From Streptomyces antimycoticus (GTDB lineage: Bacteria > Actinomycetota > Actinomycetes > Streptomycetales > Streptomycetaceae): a stretch of 64,000 bases of DNA. The notes under the pieces are model-generated. The model had not been told where the DNA came from, ran no database searches, and saw only the letters and a program-made list of their open reading frames with translations. The position numbers were made by a program, and so were the translations under genes. Location: the NCBI RefSeq assembly GCF_005405925.1, contig NZ_BJHV01000001.1:558001-622000 (forward strand). The letters run 5' to 3'. Of this stretch, positions 63,099 to 64,000 are shown in pieces (position 1 is the stretch's first letter; each line of letters opens with the position of its first letter).

Positions 63099-63917
63099 TC
63101 AGCTGGTGGCCGAGGCCTCGTACAGGCCACGGCCGGAACGCTGGGCCCGGTCCGAGGAGCGCAGCCGCTCGAGGGTGTTGCGCACCGAGTTCACATTGGT
63201 GCGGGTCTCGTCGCGGCCCAGGGCATCGTTGACCTCGGAGGCCCGCATGGGACGGCCGGCCTTGCGCAGCGCGGCCAGCACGCTGTCGGCGAGCCCCGTG
63301 GAGCGCTCGGAGGTGGTGGCCGTCTCCTTGGTGGCCTTCTCCGCGGGCTTCTCGGCGGCCTTGGTGGCCTTGGCGGGCTTCGCGGTGGCCTTGGTGGTGG
63401 CCTTGGTAGTGGCCTTCACCGTGGCCTTGGTGGCCTTGGGAGCCTTCGCCGCGGCCTTCGCGGCGGTCTTCTTGGCGGCGGCGGTCTTCTTGGCCGCCGT
63501 CTTGGTGGCCCGCCCGGTGGCCGGCGCCTTGGCCGCCTTGCCCCTGCTGCGCTGACGGCCGATGGCCGCCTTGCGCGTGGCGGCGGAGGTACGGCCGGTG
63601 GAGCCAGTGTCCTCGGCGGTCTCCGACTCGGTCTCGGCCGCGGCCTCGGTGGCCGGCTCCGCGGCCGGCTCGGCCGGGGTGGCCTCGGCCACGGGCTTCG
63701 CCACCGCCACCGGGGCGCCGTCCACGACCTGCTCCGACGCCGTGGCGATGGAGAGCGTCTGCAGGCTGCTCAGGGCGGTGCTGACCGCCTCCAGCCGCTT
63801 GGTGACGGCCTCCAAATCACCCTTGAGTGCCTCCTGTTGCTTCTGCAGTTGGGGGAGTTCGGCCTCCAGTACCTCAATGGTCGAACCCACACTGCTGTCC
63901 GCGCTCAACGCGTTCAC
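63099..63917 (-). CDS. Histone H1-like DNA-binding protein with coiled coil and winged helix
   Basis: 272 residues. Residues 10-55 form a coiled coil (LEAELPQLQKQQEALKGDLE). A Glu/Ala-rich acidic linker follows, then about 80 residues of Lys-Ala-Thr-Pro repeats (KKTAAKAAAKAPKATKATVK) like histone H1 tails. The end is a small winged-helix (LADSVLAALRKAGRPMRASEVNDAL). It begins at GTG 63917. Similar proteins compact DNA in Streptomyces; the coiled coil may dimerise it. Confidence 0.85.
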   Translation of the reverse strand: MNALSADSSVGSTIEVLEAELPQLQKQQEALKGDLEAVTKRLEAVSTALSSLQTLSIATASEQVVDGAPVAVAKPVAEATPAEPAAEPATEAAAETESETAEDTGSTGRTSAATRKAAIGRQRSRGKAAKAPATGRATKTAAKKTAAAKKTAAKAAAKAPKATKATVKATTKATTKATAKPAKATKAAEKPAEKATKETATTSERSTGLADSVLAALRKAGRPMRASEVNDALGRDETRTNVNSVRNTLERLRSSDRAQRSGRGLYEASATS

Positions 63918-64000
63918 TTCACTTCGTCCCCTTTCTGGGCGTCTGCGCCCATCGCAGCTGTGATTATGCCTGCTGTTCAGACGGTGCGGTGCCCTGTGTG

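Noticed and set aside
1..64000. CRISPR array, tRNA, rRNA or prophage
   Set aside because: No regularly spaced repeats with unique spacers, no RNA gene signature and no phage structural genes were seen.

Overview
The window reads as Streptomyces chromosome. GC content is very high with strong third-position GC bias. It carries Streptomyces-typical families: a SARP/AfsR regulator, a SigB/F/G-type sigma factor, an S-adenosyl methyltransferase of the DUF574 type, a CitA/CitB-like two-component pair, a histone H1-like protein, many starts overlapping the previous stop by four bases, and transcription units with TetR, LysR, AraC, ArsR and Rrf2 regulators. I found no rRNA, tRNA, CRISPR array or prophage. 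Apart from one small insertion-sequence zone, this looks like chromosomal arm or accessory metabolism.

Layout. 0-2 kb: a membrane-anchored NACHT-type NTPase (interrupted). 2-4 kb: VOC protein, Rrf2 regulator and SDR, with matching operators in front of the regulator and the SDR. 4-6.2 kb: an intact IS982-family element beside a decayed IS630-like transposase and other decayed sequence. 6.2-10 kb: Ada-AlkA repair protein and a FUSC-type exporter. 10-11.5 kb: ferredoxin and ferredoxin reductase. 11.5-15.3 kb: a three-gene operon (MptB-like mannosyltransferase, GT87 transferase, flippase-like protein) for a polyprenol-dependent glycan. 15.3-20.3 kb: CapA-like protein, DksA-type zinc finger, sigma factor, Tat-exported phospholipase C. 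20.4-23.9 kb: AraC regulator divergent from vdcBCD (hydroxyaryl acid decarboxylase). 23.8-25.8 kb: P450 with its TetR regulator. 26-28.7 kb: secreted right-handed beta-helix protein with two carbohydrate-binding-type domains. 28.7-34.5 kb: an ABC uptake operon carrying a benzoylformate decarboxylase gene, followed upstream by a dienelactone hydrolase.

34.9-43.3 kb: DinB protein, ArsR-SRPBCC fusion, pentapeptide proteins, two tandem paralogous secreted peptides, a DUF89/ARMT1 protein, PiT phosphate transporter, and a PhzS-like flavin monooxygenase with a SnoaL-like partner, divergent from LysR. 44.8-50 kb: TauD-type dioxygenase, SARP/NB-ARC/TPR regulator, DUF574 methyltransferase and a small orphan. 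50-54 kb: alpha/beta hydrolase, MEDS/anti-sigma-type ATPase and fumarase. 53.9-57.7 kb: NodB deacetylase, DMT transporter, SDR and a divergent MGDG-synthase-like glycosyltransferase, probably a cell-envelope glycolipid set. 57.7-63.1 kb: a second NitT/TauT-type ABC transporter divergent from a CitAB-like two-component system. The window ends with the histone H1-like gene.

A striking global feature is that eight genes are interrupted by nine single-base frameshifts. Every one is repaired by adding one G or C to a G/C run of three to five. That pattern suggests consensus sequencing error rather than true gene decay, so those genes may be intact in the organism. The most unusual biology I see is the benzoylformate decarboxylase inside a nitrate/taurine-type ABC operon, the duplicated secreted-peptide units with their own palindrome and terminator, the ArsR-SRPBCC gene with an apparent leaderless, palindrome-controlled promoter, and the envelope glycolipid cluster.
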